A DNA stretch of 35,839 bases, taken from the NCBI GenBank assembly GCA_017631855.1, contig JAGBSP010000016.1, positions 1-35,839 of the forward strand, given 5' to 3'. The notes below the pieces were generated by a model, which saw only the letters and a list, made by a program, of their open reading frames with translations, had not been told where the DNA came from and ran no database searches. Shown here piece after piece: positions 20,283 through 27,557 of this stretch (its first letter is position 1; every line of letters starts with the position of its first letter). The position numbers were made by a program, and so were the translations under genes. The DNA comes from Clostridia bacterium (lineage in GTDB: Bacteria > Bacillota > Clostridia > Oscillospirales > CAG-272).

Positions 20283-23036
20283 ATGGCAAATAAAAAAAGC
20301 TCGCCTGTCAAAAAGGCGGCAAAAAGCGCGGTGAAGCGAAGTGTGAAGAAAACGGCGAAGAAGGGTGTAAAAAAAGCATTTTCTGAGCCGAATCTGAACG
20401 AAAAGGGCAGCTCGCCCAAGCAGGTGAAAAAGGGAAGAAGCCTTGCCGCGAAGATCCTGCCCTACCTCTTTCTCGTGTTTGCGCTCGTCCTTGTGATCTC
20501 GCTTTTCATCATCCGAGTGATCGGCATGGATGACGGCGCGGGGATTGTCGGCTACGGCATTCTGTGGGTGCTTGGCGGATTTTTTGGCGGTGGAGCGATC
20601 CTGCTTCCCTTGGCGTTCGGCTATCTTGGCGTCAAGTGGTGCTTGCACAACGTCAAGTGGACCGAAAAGGAAATGTCCGCCAATTACGACGACTACCGCA
20701 AAGCCCGCAAAAAACTGCTGTTGCAGGGCATTATGACCTCGCTGGTCGTGCTTTTCGTGTCGGTGCTCTTTGCCACGATCGCGGACTATAACTTCCTTGA
20801 CCTTGGAGAAATGTGGTCGGACGGAGCAGAGGAGCTTGTCGTTGGCGGCGGTATTATCGGCGGACTTCTCAGCTACGGAATGATTGCCGCGTTCGCACCG
20901 GTGTTGACCTTTGTGCTCGTCAGTCTGCTTCTGCTTCTCTTTACTCTGCTCGCGCTCGGACTAACCCCCGATTATATCATTCGCAAAATTCAGGAAAAGA
21001 GTGAACAGCGCGCCGAGGAGCGCGCCCTTGCGTGGGAGGCACAGCTTGCCGAGGAAGAGCGCCTTGCTGAAGAACAAAAAAAGGCGGCAGCGGCGGCAAA
21101 GGCGGCAGCAGTGGCGGCAACTCTCAAAAAGAAGACTCCCGAGCCCGAAGAGCAGGATGACGACTTGATCGGTGACGAGATTCCCGATCTGCTCCCCCCC
21201 GACGAGTCGCTTGTCGAGCCTGAGATCTATATCGGTCCTGCCCGTGATAGTGCGCCTGCAAAGGTAACGGCGGCAACGGAGGCTACTGCGTCCTCGCCCG
21301 AGATTGGCAAGGATTACGGTGATGAGTCGACGCTTGACACGTCGGAGTATGACAACATTGACGATATTCTGAACGGTCTTGGCATCGAAACGGCAGCTCC
21401 CGTCGAAGAGAAGACGGCACCCACCGCAGCACCGAAGGAGGATATTAGCCTCGGTACGCTTGGCGCGGACGAGATTCGTTCCGATCTTTCCGCGATCATT
21501 CCCGAGGAATCCGAAGAAGAGGAAGAAGAGGAGATTGCCTCTCCCTATCTCTTCCCGCCCATCGATCTTCTGCTCAAGAACAAAAACAAGGATACCTCCG
21601 ACCACACCGAGGAAGCGCAGGAGAACGCCAAGAGACTTCTCGCAACGCTCCAGAGCTTCCGCATCAATATTCAGGAAATTCAATACTCCCGCGGTCCTAC
21701 GATCACGCGTTACGAGCTTCGTCCCGAGGCAGGTGTCCGCGTCCGTTCGATCGCAAACCTCGTCGACGACATCGCGCTCAGCCTCGCTACCTCGGGTGTC
21801 CGAATTGAGGCGCCCATCCCAGGCAAGCCTTTCGTCGGTATCGAGGTTCCGAACAAGGACAGAGCCACCGTCTATCTGCGCGACCTCATTGAAAATCCGC
21901 AGTTCACCGATGCCAAGAGCAAGCTAACCGCGTCGCTCGGTATGGACGTCGGTGGTAACCCCATCTACTTTGACATCACCAAGATGCCCCACATGATCAT
22001 CGCGGGTGCAACGGGTATGGGTAAGTCGGTCTGTATCAACAGTATCATCATCAGTATTCTCTACAAGGCGCGTCCCGAGGACGTCAAGCTGATCCTCATC
22101 GACCCCAAGAAGGTCGAGTTCAACCTCTACAAGGATATGCCCCACCTCTACGCTCCCATCGTCAGCGAGCCCAAGAAGGCGGCGGGTGCGCTTGCGTCTG
22201 CCGTTGCCGAAATGGAGCGCCGCTTCGAGCTGATCGAGGAGGTTGGTGTCCGCGATATTACCTCGTATAACATTGCCACCGAGAACGATCCCTACAAGGA
22301 GCATTTGCCTCATATGGTGATCATCATCGACGAGCTTGCCGACCTGATGATGACCGCCCCCGACGAGGTCGAAACCGCCATCTGCCGTCTGGCGCAGAAG
22401 GCGAGAGCCGCGGGTATCCATATCATCATCGGTACTCAGCGTCCGTCGGTTGACGTCATTACGGGTCTGATCAAGGCAAACATTCCTTCGCGTATCGCTT
22501 GCACGGTTGCGTCGCAGGTTGACTCGCGTACCATCATCGATATTGCGGGTGCAGAAAAGCTGATCGGTCGCGGAGATATGCTCTTTGCTCCCGTCGGCGC
22601 ATCCAAGCCGATCCGTGTGCAGGGCGCGTTCGTTTCGGACGGAGAGGTAGAAAACGTCACTACCTTCGTTCGCGAGAACAACGCAAAGGCAAAGTACAAC
22701 AACGAATTTATGGCACACCTCGAAGAGGCTGCCGCGGGCATTGGACAGAAGAAGAGCTCGGGTGGCGACGCGATGGCGAGCGCCGACTTTGACGGCGGCG
22801 ACGACAAGTTTGCCGCAGCCGTCCGACTTGCCGTCGAGGAAGGAAAGATTTCGACCTCGCTGATGCAGCGCCGTCTTGGCGTTGGCTACGGCAGAGCCGC
22901 AAAGATCATTGATACGATGGAAGAAATGGGCTACGTTTCGAAGCCCGACGGCAACAAGCCGCGTCGCGTACTGCTGACGGCTGACGAATACGCGCGCCGT
23001 ATGGAAGAGGGCACACTTGGCGGCGGTGACGAATAA
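20283..23036 (+). CDS. ftsK: FtsK/SpoIIIE family DNA translocase
   Basis: 917 residues. A very basic start (about 1-55) is followed by four membrane helices (roughly 60-235), then a long acidic Glu/Ala-rich linker with a coiled-coil part ('EERALAWEAQLAEEERLAEEQKKAAAAAK' region). The motor follows: Walker A GATGMGKS at 575-582 (Lys581) and Walker B in 'VIIIDELADLM'. The last ~70 residues are the DNA-reading winged-helix gamma domain ('AAVRLAVEEGKISTSLMQRRL', 'GYGRAAKIIDTMEEMGYV'). The family pumps DNA through the division or sporulation septum, in sporulation into the forespore. AGGAGG lies 12 bases before the ATG, rather far. Whether it acts as FtsK, SpoIIIE or both is not decidable here. Confidence 0.95.
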   Translation: MANKKSSPVKKAAKSAVKRSVKKTAKKGVKKAFSEPNLNEKGSSPKQVKKGRSLAAKILPYLFLVFALVLVISLFIIRVIGMDDGAGIVGYGILWVLGGFFGGGAILLPLAFGYLGVKWCLHNVKWTEKEMSANYDDYRKARKKLLLQGIMTSLVVLFVSVLFATIADYNFLDLGEMWSDGAEELVVGGGIIGGLLSYGMIAAFAPVLTFVLVSLLLLLFTLLALGLTPDYIIRKIQEKSEQRAEERALAWEAQLAEEERLAEEQKKAAAAAKAAAVAATLKKKTPEPEEQDDDLIGDEIPDLLPPDESLVEPEIYIGPARDSAPAKVTAATEATASSPEIGKDYGDESTLDTSEYDNIDDILNGLGIETAAPVEEKTAPTAAPKEDISLGTLGADEIRSDLSAIIPEESEEEEEEEIASPYLFPPIDLLLKNKNKDTSDHTEEAQENAKRLLATLQSFRINIQEIQYSRGPTITRYELRPEAGVRVRSIANLVDDIALSLATSGVRIEAPIPGKPFVGIEVPNKDRATVYLRDLIENPQFTDAKSKLTASLGMDVGGNPIYFDITKMPHMIIAGATGMGKSVCINSIIISILYKARPEDVKLILIDPKKVEFNLYKDMPHLYAPIVSEPKKAAGALASAVAEMERRFELIEEVGVRDITSYNIATENDPYKEHLPHMVIIIDELADLMMTAPDEVETAICRLAQKARAAGIHIIIGTQRPSVDVITGLIKANIPSRIACTVASQVDSRTIIDIAGAEKLIGRGDMLFAPVGASKPIRVQGAFVSDGEVENVTTFVRENNAKAKYNNEFMAHLEEAAAGIGQKKSSGGDAMASADFDGGDDKFAAAVRLAVEEGKISTSLMQRRLGVGYGRAAKIIDTMEEMGYVSKPDGNKPRRVLLTADEYARRMEEGTLGGGDE

Positions 23037-23048
23037 AACGGAGAAGTT

Positions 23049-23918
23049 ATGGGAAACAAGTTTTTCTTTATGAGATTTCCCGAGGGCAGAAAAAAGGCGC
23101 TGACCTTTAGTTACGATGACGGCGTGCGGGAAGACCGCCGACTGGTTGAACTCCTCGACAAGTACGGAATGAAGGGAACGTTTAACCTCAACAGCGGAAT
23201 TTATCCGACCGAGGGCGGTCACACCCGTATGATGAAGGACGAGCTGACGGAGCTACTTAAGGATCGTCCCCACGAAGTTGCAACGCACGCATTTTCACAC
23301 CCCTTTCTCGGAACGCTCCCCTCTGCCATGATTGCGTATGAGATTATCAAGGACAGAGAGGCGCTGGAGGAGCAGTTTGGAACGATCGTTCGCGGACACG
23401 CCTACCCGATGGGAAGTTTTAACGACAAGGTGATCGAGGTACTGAGATCCTGCGGCGTTGCCTATGCGAGAACCGTCGCATCGACCGAAAAATTCGATCT
23501 GCCTTCCGATTGGCTTCGCCTGAATCCCACGTGTCACCACAAAAATCCTCGCCTGATGGAGCTGGCGCAGAAGTTTGCCGAAATGCAGGTTTCGTATCAT
23601 TCAAAGCTCTTTTACCTCTGGGGACACAGCTACGAATTCAACGAAAAGCACGATAACAACTGGCACGTGATCGAGGAATTTTGCGAGTATATGGGCGGCA
23701 GAGGGGACGAGATCTGGTATGCGACCAATATCGAGATCTTTGAATATATGGAAGATTTCGACCGTCTCATTTTCTCCGCGGACGGAGATATCGTTAAAAA
23801 TCCTACGGCGCGTACGCTGTGGTTTGACTTTGAGGGACAGAGCTTCTCCATTGCCGCAGGGGAATCCTTCCGCATTTCCGAGAGGAGAGATCCGAATGTT
23901 AAAGGCTATTGCGTTTGA
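23049..23918 (+). CDS. Polysaccharide deacetylase (NodB homology domain)
   Basis: 289 residues. The NodB motifs are visible: TFSYDDG with Asp23/Asp24 (motif 1), and 'THAFSHP' with His80 and His84 (motif 2, metal-binding HxxxH). Carbohydrate esterase family 4 enzymes remove acetyl groups from chitin oligomers, peptidoglycan or similar sugars. There is no signal peptide, so an intracellular or soluble role is likely. The gene starts 12 bases after the ftsK stop with GGAGAAG upstream, so it is probably in the same transcript, and its end overlaps the acetyltransferase start by 23 bases. Confidence 0.82.
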   Translation: MGNKFFFMRFPEGRKKALTFSYDDGVREDRRLVELLDKYGMKGTFNLNSGIYPTEGGHTRMMKDELTELLKDRPHEVATHAFSHPFLGTLPSAMIAYEIIKDREALEEQFGTIVRGHAYPMGSFNDKVIEVLRSCGVAYARTVASTEKFDLPSDWLRLNPTCHHKNPRLMELAQKFAEMQVSYHSKLFYLWGHSYEFNEKHDNNWHVIEEFCEYMGGRGDEIWYATNIEIFEYMEDFDRLIFSADGDIVKNPTARTLWFDFEGQSFSIAAGESFRISERRDPNVKGYCV

Positions 23919-24390
23919 GGGAAAAACGATCGCTTTGCGCGAAGCGAAAAGCGGCGACGAGGAAATGGTGAACGCTTTTTTCGACCGAATGGGCGGAGAG
24001 AGCCGCGCCGTGTTCAATCGCGGGGAGTATAACCGAAAGGGATTGCTCAAATTCTGTCAGAAGGGCGATGCTACGAGAAAGTATTGGTTGCTTGTTGACG
24101 GAAATGAAATGCTCGGGTACGTTTTCTTTCTCGATTGGAATATGAAAATTCCGACGCTCGGCGTTGCCGTACGCGATGATCTTCGCGGAAGACGGCTCGG
24201 ACGGTCGCTCTGCGAAGCCGCAATCGAGAAAGCGAAGCAGAGCCGAAAGGGCGGCATTATGCTCACCACGCACCCTGCCAACGCACGCGCGCAAACGCTG
24301 TACGAGTCGCTTGGTTTCCGTTGTTTCGGCATTGCAAGAAACTGCGTTGAGCTCTTCTATATTTTGAATTTTAAAGACGAGACCAAATAA
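23896..24390 (+). CDS. GNAT family N-acetyltransferase
   Basis: 164 residues. The acetyl-CoA-binding motif A is clear: 'LGVAVRDDLRGRRLGRSLCEAAIEKA' region with R-G-R-R-L-G. The later part 'ARAQTLYESLGFRCFG' is motif B. The substrate is not evident. The start at 23896 has AGGAG seven bases upstream and overlaps the deacetylase end, indicating translational coupling. The pairing of deacetylase and acetyltransferase might suggest opposing modification of a sugar or cell-wall component, but that is only inference. Confidence 0.85.
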   Translation: MLKAIAFEGKTIALREAKSGDEEMVNAFFDRMGGESRAVFNRGEYNRKGLLKFCQKGDATRKYWLLVDGNEMLGYVFFLDWNMKIPTLGVAVRDDLRGRRLGRSLCEAAIEKAKQSRKGGIMLTTHPANARAQTLYESLGFRCFGIARNCVELFYILNFKDETK

Positions 24391-24422
24391 AAAAACAGCT
24401 GTGATTTTTCACAGCTGTTTTT
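24391..24422. terminator. Bidirectional terminator between GNAT and AraC genes
   Basis: AAAAACAGCTGTGA (24391-24404) pairs perfectly with TCACAGCTGTTTTT (24409-24422) around a T4 loop; it serves both converging genes. Confidence 0.9.
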
Positions 24423-24423
24423 G

Positions 24424-25251
24424 TTATTTCTTCTGCTTTCTTTGCTCTTGGCGGTAGGCGCTCGGAAGCATTCCCGTGCGCTTGAGGAAGGTCTTCGAAA
24501 AATAGGATTGGTTGTCAAAGCCGCAAGTGCGTCCAATCTCCCCGATTGAACGGTCACTCTCGGCAAGCATTTGTTTCGCTTTCTCACAACGGATCAGGTT
24601 GACGTAGGAGAGAAAGGTATAGCCCGTGATACGGCGGAATTCGCGGGAAAAATAGAATTTGCTGAATCCCACGAGTGTGGCAACCTCTTCCAGAGAAATA
24701 TCACGGTGGCTCTCGGAGTGCAGATAGCCGATCGCCTGCTTGATGCAAAAGAGCAGGCGCGAATCGCTCATCGGCTCGTCGCTCTCGCTTCCGTGACGGC
24801 GGCAGAGCAGTGCCATCAGCCGAAGAAGTTCGGCGCGGATCATCGGAACGGCATACGGCGTCGGCTCGCCCGCAGAGCTCTCCCGATGAAGCTCCTCGAT
24901 CAGCGCGGCGATCTCGTCGTCGCAAAACTGCCGCTCAAACCGAATTCGATTTGTGTCCAAATGGTTGGCAAGACAGAAGGCACGGTCGACGATCAAATAG
25001 ATATAGCGAAGGCGCGTGGTTGTCGCAAAAGAATGCAGACAGTTGGCATTCACGACGACGATATCCTTCTTTTTGACCTTCAGCTGTCGGTCGTGGTTGA
25101 CTAGTGTCCCCTCGCCGTCGGTCACGAGGACGATCTCAATATTTTCGTGCCAGTTTCCCGCGTCCGAGGGACCGCCTGCAAGAAACAGAGATTGATTGCA
25201 GATCATCGGGATCTTCCGATCCTGAAGCTTATGAGTTTCGTAACGGCTCAT
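24424..25251 (-). CDS. AraC family transcriptional regulator (cupin N-terminus)
   Basis: 275 residues. The N-terminal ~100 residues are a sugar-sensing cupin ('NWHENIEIVLVTDGEGTLVNHDRQLKVKKKDIVVVNANCLHS'). The C-terminal ~100 residues have the two HTH units with 'ISLEEVATLVGFSKFYFSREFRRITGYTF' region and 'SIGEIGRTCGFDNQSYFSKTFLKRTGMLPSAYR' region, the AraC signature. The target is unknown; no sugar operon is adjacent. GGAGA lies just before the start, and it has its own promoter. Confidence 0.9.
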   Translation of the reverse strand: MSRYETHKLQDRKIPMICNQSLFLAGGPSDAGNWHENIEIVLVTDGEGTLVNHDRQLKVKKKDIVVVNANCLHSFATTTRLRYIYLIVDRAFCLANHLDTNRIRFERQFCDDEIAALIEELHRESSAGEPTPYAVPMIRAELLRLMALLCRRHGSESDEPMSDSRLLFCIKQAIGYLHSESHRDISLEEVATLVGFSKFYFSREFRRITGYTFLSYVNLIRCEKAKQMLAESDRSIGEIGRTCGFDNQSYFSKTFLKRTGMLPSAYRQEQRKQKK

Positions 25252-25325
25252 TGTTTCTCCTATCGCAAATTTGTGTTAAAAACAACAGAAAAATCACTAT
25301 GAAATTTGTTTTTTTCATCGTTTTT

Positions 25326-25354
25326 ATTATACAACGAAGTGTTCCGAAAATCAA
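25326..25354 (-). promoter_or_regulatory. Promoter of the second AraC-type gene
   Basis: On the minus strand: TTGATT (25349-25354), 17 bases, TATAAT (25326-25331). Confidence 0.78.
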
Positions 25355-25485
25355 CACCTTTTTCACTCTTTCTTCAAGTTTTTTTAAAAAAGAGGGGATT
25401 TTTTGACAGATTGGCAGGTTTTTCCGCCGAATCTTTTCCAACGTTCGGCAAAGATGGGAAATGGTGGAAGAGAGAAAGTGGAATT

Positions 25486-25520
25486 TTGGCAAGGGAGGGG
25501 AGGACTCTCTCTGTTGCCAA
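25486..25520. promoter_or_regulatory. Inverted repeat upstream of the SleB-type gene
   Basis: TTGGCAA (25486-25492) and TTGCCAA (25514-25520) are separated by 21 bases, just upstream of the -35 at 25531. It could be a regulator site or the end of a hairpin. The gap 25252-25645 holds this, the two divergent promoters and a G-rich stretch, but no gene. Confidence 0.35.
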
Positions 25521-25530
25521 GTCTTGAGGG

Positions 25531-25559
25531 TTGATTTTTCCATCCGAGATCGGTATAAT
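25531..25559 (+). promoter_or_regulatory. Promoter of the SleB-type gene
   Basis: TTGATT (25531-25536), 17 bases, TATAAT (25554-25559). The leader to the start codon is about 80 bases. Confidence 0.75.
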
Positions 25560-25645
25560 GGGAACACACGACGGAGGGGGAGAGCGCGCCGATCTCCTTG
25601 CGGTTTCCTCTTTCGTCGGAGTTCAAATACAAGGAGGTTGAAGGA

Positions 25646-26521
25646 TTGACACAACCAAAGAAAATGAAGAGCGGTATACGCGCTCTCTCGGCGCTGATGG
25701 CTTTGCTACTGCTGTCGGCGGCGATGATGATGAGCGTATCCGCCGCGGAAGGCTATGACTTTCCCGCAGACGCCGTCCCCGTCCGTGTGAGCTTGGACGG
25801 ACGCGAGGTGCTGACCGACGAGGCGGTGATCATTCGTTCGGTTACATACGTTCCCCTGCGGAGCTTTTCTGAGCTCGTGGGTGCGGACGAGATCTCGTGG
25901 AACGGAAGAACGGCAACGGCGACTGTCAAGCACGGAGCGACCACCATCTCGGTTGCCGATGGATACTACTATATCGTCGCATCGGGCAGATATTTTTATA
26001 CGGCAGAGCCGATTCTGAATATCAGCGGTCGTTTGTTCGTGCCTGTCAGACCGCTTGCTAAGGCGTTCTGTATCGACGTATCGTGGGATCACGCGAGCCG
26101 TACGGTGCTGCTTCGCTCGACGGGCAAGACACTTGCGAGTGCCGAGGCGTATTACAACTCGGACGATCTGTATTGGCTTTCGCGCATCATTAGCGCGGAG
26201 TCAGCGGGCGAGAGTCTTTATGGGCAGATTGCCGTGGGCAACGTCGTGCTCAACCGTGTGGCGAGTCGGCAGTTCCCGAATACCATCTACGGTGTGATCT
26301 TTGATCGCGTCGGCGGTACGCAGTTCTCTCCCGTTGCGATGGGAACGATTTATCGCGCGCCCGCGGTTTCGTCGGTGATTGCCGCGAAGATCTGTCTGGA
26401 GGGGACAAGCATCTCGGATGAAATTCTCTTCTTTATGAACCCGAGAATTGCCACGAGCAACTGGATCTCGAAAAACCGTCCCTTTGCGTTCCGCATCGGA
26501 AACCACGACTTTTATAAGTAA
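25646..26521 (+). CDS. SleB-type cell wall hydrolase with copper-amine-oxidase-like N-terminal domain
   Basis: 291 residues. The N-terminus (about 10-35) is a signal peptide ending at 'SVSAAEG', so the protein is exported. Residues ~45-165 are a copper amine oxidase N-like domain ('VRVSLDGREVLTDEAVIIRSVTYVPLRSFSELVG' region and 'LFVPVRPLAKAFCIDVSWD'), a cell-surface binding module. The C-terminal ~115 residues are a Hydrolase_2/SleB domain ('LYWLSRIISAESAGESLYGQIAVGNVVLNRV' region) with the catalytic Glu in 'SAESAGE'. The family are lytic transglycosylases that cut spore cortex during germination. The start is TTG at 25646, since AGGAGG lies eight bases upstream; the in-frame ATG at 25664 has no such site. 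Confidence 0.85.
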   Translation: MTQPKKMKSGIRALSALMALLLLSAAMMMSVSAAEGYDFPADAVPVRVSLDGREVLTDEAVIIRSVTYVPLRSFSELVGADEISWNGRTATATVKHGATTISVADGYYYIVASGRYFYTAEPILNISGRLFVPVRPLAKAFCIDVSWDHASRTVLLRSTGKTLASAEAYYNSDDLYWLSRIISAESAGESLYGQIAVGNVVLNRVASRQFPNTIYGVIFDRVGGTQFSPVAMGTIYRAPAVSSVIAAKICLEGTSISDEILFFMNPRIATSNWISKNRPFAFRIGNHDFYK

Positions 26522-26552
26522 TCATAAGACATTATAATAAGGAAGAAAAATG

Positions 26553-26588
26553 GCATCTCCCGAATTTTTCGAGAGGTGCTGTTTTTTT
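26553..26588 (+). terminator. Terminator after the SleB-type gene
   Basis: GCATCTCCCGAA (26553-26564) pairs with TTCGAGAGGTGC (26568-26579) with one mismatch and a G-U pair, followed by T7. Confidence 0.78.
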
Positions 26589-26604
26589 GGATTTTTTCAA
26601 AAGT

Positions 26605-26640
26605 TGAGACAAAGTGAGACTGAGTGAGACTGTATGAGAT
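26605..26640. repeat. Four hexamer repeats at exact 10-bp spacing
   Basis: TGAGAC at 26605, 26615 and 26625, and TGAGAT at 26635, all on one helical face. They stand directly upstream of a TATAAT box at 26653 that lacks a good -35 (CTGTAT), so they may be activator or repressor sites for the next gene. Confidence 0.6.
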
Positions 26641-26652
26641 AGACTTTTTCGG

Positions 26653-26658
26653 TATAAT
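26653..26658 (+). promoter_or_regulatory. Candidate -10 box of the phage-replication-like gene
   Basis: TATAAT with no recognisable -35 at the normal spacing; the fourth phased repeat covers that position, which suggests a regulated promoter. Confidence 0.45.
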
Positions 26659-26721
26659 AGAGAAAAAGAGATATCTATATTTACAATACCAAAAGTCTAA
26701 AAGAAAGGAAGTTTTTTATTG

Positions 26722-27387
26722 ATGGTTGTTCCTACCAGTATTATGTTATACTTACATACCGAATCGCTCATCGAGCTTTTGTCCGACGAAGAAGCGGGAA
26801 AGATTTTTCGATCGATCTTCGAATATGCTCGTAAAAGAACGATTACGACAGAGCTCTCGGTCGCGGCACAGGTTGCTTTTCGGAGTATTCAAAACTATAT
26901 GGATCTTGATCTGAAAAAATACGAAGAAATCTGTCAAAGAAATCTTGAAAACGGGAAAAAAGGCGGACGTCCGAGAAAGGCACGTATGAATACCCAAAAA
27001 ACCCAAGTGGTTTTTGAAAAACCCTATAACAATAACAATAATAATACCAATAACAATAACAATAACAATGAGGAGGAAACGGTACCTCCGATTTCACCTC
27101 CCTCCGTCGAGCCTCCTCCTCCCGAAGAGATATGGGAGGAACTAAGGGAGATTGGAATTCCCACCGCTTACGCGGAGGAGCGATTAGAGAGAGCCGAGTA
27201 CTTTGCGAGGGTGGAGAAAAAGCGCGTTGTCGATATTCTTTATGAATGGTGGCAGGTAGATCGGTACGGAACACCGTCCAATAAGAAGTCGCTATCGAAG
27301 GAGTCCGTATCGAGCGAGAATAAGAGCTATGACCTTGAAGAGTTCTTTGAAGCAGCTCTTCAGCGCGCTTATGAGGAGACGTTGTAA
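26722..27387 (+). CDS. Phage-replication-like protein (DUF6291-type), unknown function
   Basis: 221 residues. The N-terminal ~90 residues are helical ('MLYLHTESLIELLSDEEAGKIFRSIFEYARK', 'QVAFRSIQNYMDLDLKKYEEICQRN') and end with 'NGKKGGRPRK', a pattern common in prophage and plasmid replication proteins. A low-complexity Asn tract at about 103-116 is followed by a Pro/Glu-rich linker and a C-terminal helical part ('EEIWEELREIGIPTAYAEERLERAEYFARV'). The ATG at 26722 is preferred; a TTG at 26719 is also possible (AAAGGAAG sits 7 or 10 bases upstream). No other phage gene is nearby, so it may be a remnant or a host gene taken over. Confidence 0.6.
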   Translation: MVVPTSIMLYLHTESLIELLSDEEAGKIFRSIFEYARKRTITTELSVAAQVAFRSIQNYMDLDLKKYEEICQRNLENGKKGGRPRKARMNTQKTQVVFEKPYNNNNNNTNNNNNNNEEETVPPISPPSVEPPPPEEIWEELREIGIPTAYAEERLERAEYFARVEKKRVVDILYEWWQVDRYGTPSNKKSLSKESVSSENKSYDLEEFFEAALQRAYEETL

Positions 27388-27469
27388 GAGGTGGAGAAAA
27401 AGCAAGAACAAATGCGTTCCCCAAATAAGACGGTAACCTCATAAATAACCTCCGTGTTGCTTTCTTTTG

Positions 27470-27499
27470 CCTACTTTTCTTTCTCGAAAGAAAAGTAGG
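27470..27499. repeat. Palindromic repeat, copy 4 (variant)
   Basis: CCTACTTTTCTTTC (27470-27483), spacer TC, then the perfect reverse complement (27486-27499). Compared with copies 1-3 the two outer pairs are C-G instead of G-C and T-A, changed on both arms, so the palindrome is kept. It lies upstream of the SpoVAF-like gene rather than between converging genes. Confidence 0.85.
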
Positions 27500-27510
27500 A
27501 ATAATCCGTT

Positions 27511-27548
27511 CCTCAGTAACACAAAATAATGGAAAATACCTACTGAGG
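27511..27548 (+). promoter_or_regulatory. Hairpin that would cover the ribosome binding site of the SpoVAF-like gene
   Basis: CCTCAGTA (27511-27518) pairs perfectly with TACTGAGG (27541-27548) over a 22-base loop. The right arm overlaps GAGGAG (27545-27550), the ribosome binding site of the gene starting at 27558, so folding would block translation. Confidence 0.45.
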
Positions 27549-27557
27549 AGAGGCAAT

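Noticed and set aside
26605-26640. CRISPR array
   Set aside because: Repeats are 6 bases with 4-base gaps; there are no spacers of 25-40 bases and no cas genes.
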